The notes under the pieces were generated by a model. It made no database searches. It was not told where the DNA came from and saw only the letters and a list, made by a program, of their open reading frames with translations. The translations under genes were made by a program, and so were the position numbers. Shown piece by piece: positions 63,020 to 64,000 of a stretch of DNA of 64,000 nt (the first letter of the stretch is position 1; each line of letters opens with the position of its first letter). Source of the DNA: Variovorax sp. WDL1 (GTDB taxonomy: Bacteria; Pseudomonadota; Gammaproteobacteria; Burkholderiales; Burkholderiaceae_C); contig NZ_LMTS01000025.1 in assembly GCF_001541225.1 (NCBI RefSeq), forward strand, positions 149,373 to 213,372, written 5' to 3'.

Positions 63020-63343
63020 CTACGCCGGTTTTGCCGCGCGAGTTTGTGCGAGCCGGCGGTCGCGCAGGACCGCTACGGACGCCAAGGCGAGCGCCCAGCC
63101 GAGAAATATGGCGGTCGTCCAGCCTGGTGCCTGCGCTCGCGATTCGAGCAAGTGCAGCAAGGGGGCCGCAGACAAGGCGCAAACGACAATCGCATAGCGC
63201 TTCAGCCCACGCCCAATGGGAAGCGTGAGCGCGTCCATGGCGAACCACGCTGCGAGCAGCATGACGACCAGGCAATAGGCGGCGGGAACGAGGACAGGCA
63301 TCCCTCGGATAGCAATCAAGCTCTTGTGCCATGGGCGTGACAC
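63020..63343 (-). CDS. three-helix membrane protein (107 aa)
   Basis: 107 residues (MSRPWHKSLIAIRG start; an inner ATG at 63301 gives 93). Hydrophobic segments at about 18-36, 49-66 and 74-92 with a basic tail (RDRRLAQTRAAKPA). No promoter motif at normal spacing was found. Unrecognised. Confidence 0.55.
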   Translation of the reverse strand: MSRPWHKSLIAIRGMPVLVPAAYCLVVMLLAAWFAMDALTLPIGRGLKRYAIVVCALSAAPLLHLLESRAQAPGWTTAIFLGWALALASVAVLRDRRLAQTRAAKPA

Positions 63344-63492
63344 GGGTACGGACCGGTTGGACCTCCGGCTCTCGGCGGGACATCCGAGGGGCCCGCCCGC
63401 CCCTTCGCAAGGCGCTGGTTCTCGCTCGGCACTGTGGGGCGGGCGGGCCTTTAACCAGCGAACTGACGAAAACGGCGCGTATAAAACATCAC

Positions 63493-63499
63493 GCTAAAC
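63493..63499 (+). promoter_or_regulatory. GCTAAAC promoter-like motif
   Basis: GCTAAAC 24 nt before the ATG at 63524. Confidence 0.5.
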
Positions 63500-63523
63500 G
63501 TTACCGGTAACGACAGAAAACCG

Positions 63524-63952
63524 ATGACGTACAAGCAATCACCACCCCCCGAGCCACTCGAGCCCGCGGAACGAACGAAGGCCTTTCGAAGCCGCTTGGC
63601 GGAGAGCAGCTTCCGCCGAGTCGAGGGCTATATCGCCAGCAACGAAAAGGAGCGCGTGGACCGCGTCCGCCAAGAGCTGCAGGTGACCTCCGACGTTGCG
63701 GTCGCAGGCCTTGTTCGGCTGGGCCTGAGCGCCTACGAAAGCGCAATGCGCCAGGGACATGTCACGAGCCTTCAGGCAACTTCTTCCGACTGGCTCACCG
63801 CATCTGGCGGTGTGCAGGGCGCATGCGCCAATTCGGCCCAGGCCAACTTCCCGACCACCCCCAGCGCGGCCTCTCCTGAGCTCGTGCACACCCCCACCAA
63901 CCCCATCGCTCAATTCTTCAAATCGCGCAAGGAGACTCACCGTGCTCAATAA
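63524..63952 (+). CDS. unknown protein, possible ribbon-helix-helix-like N-terminus
   Basis: 142 residues. Residues about 20-75 are Arg/Glu/Val-rich helices (FRSRLAESSFRRVEGYIASN; LQVTSDVAVAGLVRLGLSAY) that could form a small DNA-binding domain. The second half is Ser/Thr/Pro/Ala-rich and probably disordered. The next gene begins inside its last codons. Regulator inferred weakly. Confidence 0.6.
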   Translation: MTYKQSPPPEPLEPAERTKAFRSRLAESSFRRVEGYIASNEKERVDRVRQELQVTSDVAVAGLVRLGLSAYESAMRQGHVTSLQATSSDWLTASGGVQGACANSAQANFPTTPSAASPELVHTPTNPIAQFFKSRKETHRAQ

Positions 63953-64000
63953 CCCCCGCCTCGGCCCCCTGGTACTGCCCTACCTTGGCCTCACCGTCCA
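63942..64000 (+). CDS. start of a gene cut by the right edge
   Basis: GTG at 63942 with AAGGAG 8 nt upstream overlaps the end of the preceding gene by 11 nt. 19 codons are visible (VLNNPRLGPLVLPYLGLTV). Too short to identify. Confidence 0.55.
   Translation, partial: MLNNPRLGPLVLPYLGLTV

Noticed and set aside
1-64000. CRISPR array, insertion sequence, tRNA or rRNA
   Set aside because: No regularly spaced repeats, transposase signature, terminal inverted repeats or tRNA cloverleaf were seen on either strand; a short divergent tRNA could still be missed by eye.

Overview
This 64 kb window reads as a piece of a large, GC-rich double-stranded DNA phage (or phage-plasmid) genome, most plausibly from a Burkholderiales-type host; the host is inferred from base composition and gene flavour only. 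The evidence for a phage is an adjacent rIIA-like/rIIB-like pair, a phage-type family A DNA polymerase, a stand-alone TOPRIM primase, a FEN-type 5' nuclease, a short SSB, an AAA_28 kinase, a MoxR/DUF3150-like/VWA cluster, dozens of short unrecognised genes in small units on both strands, rho-independent terminators between units, and no ribosomal or central-metabolism operon. No structural, packaging or lysis gene, tRNA, insertion sequence or CRISPR array was recognised, so this is the replication/accessory part of something larger. An integrated element or megaplasmid cannot be excluded.

Layout. 1-9.3 kb (mostly minus): a partial unknown gene, a tRNA nucleotidyltransferase, an AAA_28 kinase operon, a RecD2 helicase, a YbaB-like protein and a 5' nuclease. 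9.4-15.4 kb: two genes sharing a domain, the primase, an RNase H-fold protein and unknown genes. 15.4-17.8 kb: a DUF3606 protein and a LigD-type ligase-polymerase, a segment without the window's usual promoter motif. 17.8-20.4 kb: a five-gene minus operon encoding a TonB/ExbB/ExbD-like envelope motor. 20.4-31.6 kb: a HAD phosphatase, DnaQ-like exonuclease, rIIA, rIIB, an MscS channel and DNA polymerase. 31.7-44 kb: many small membrane or unknown genes, a second DnaQ-like exonuclease, SSB, a queuosine-salvage (QNG1/DUF2419) homologue and a second GHKL ATPase. 44-50.4 kb: the MoxR-DUF3150-VWA operon, RNase HI and a Lon-like AAA ATPase without a protease. 50.5-64 kb: a GIY-YIG protein with membrane helices, a double-HTH protein, a YqeY-like protein, a WGR-DNA ligase fusion, a SIMPL-domain periplasmic protein and small unknown genes.

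The strongest unexplained signal is a short motif, GCTANAC/G (most often GCTATAG, GCTATAC, GCTACAC, GCTAGAC or GCTAAAC), in front of most transcription units on both strands, usually 24-47 nt before the start codon and correctly oriented. It has no visible -35 partner and looks like a -10-only promoter, comparable in logic to T4 late promoters. In a few genes it lies only 5-9 nt before the start, which would give leaderless mRNAs. The motif was used here to choose several start codons. A few genes instead have sigma70-like promoters.

Together the genes suggest a phage with largely its own replication and repair set (primase, polymerase, SSB, 5' nuclease, RNase HI, two ATP-dependent ligases, RecD2, exonucleases), host-takeover ATPases (rIIA/rIIB, MoxR-VWA, Lon-like AAA), RNA-level functions (CCA enzyme, queuosine salvage, YqeY) and an unusual investment in the cell envelope (TonB/ExbBD, MscS, SIMPL, lipoproteins). 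All positions, starts and motif counts come from reading by eye; no alignment or database search was run.
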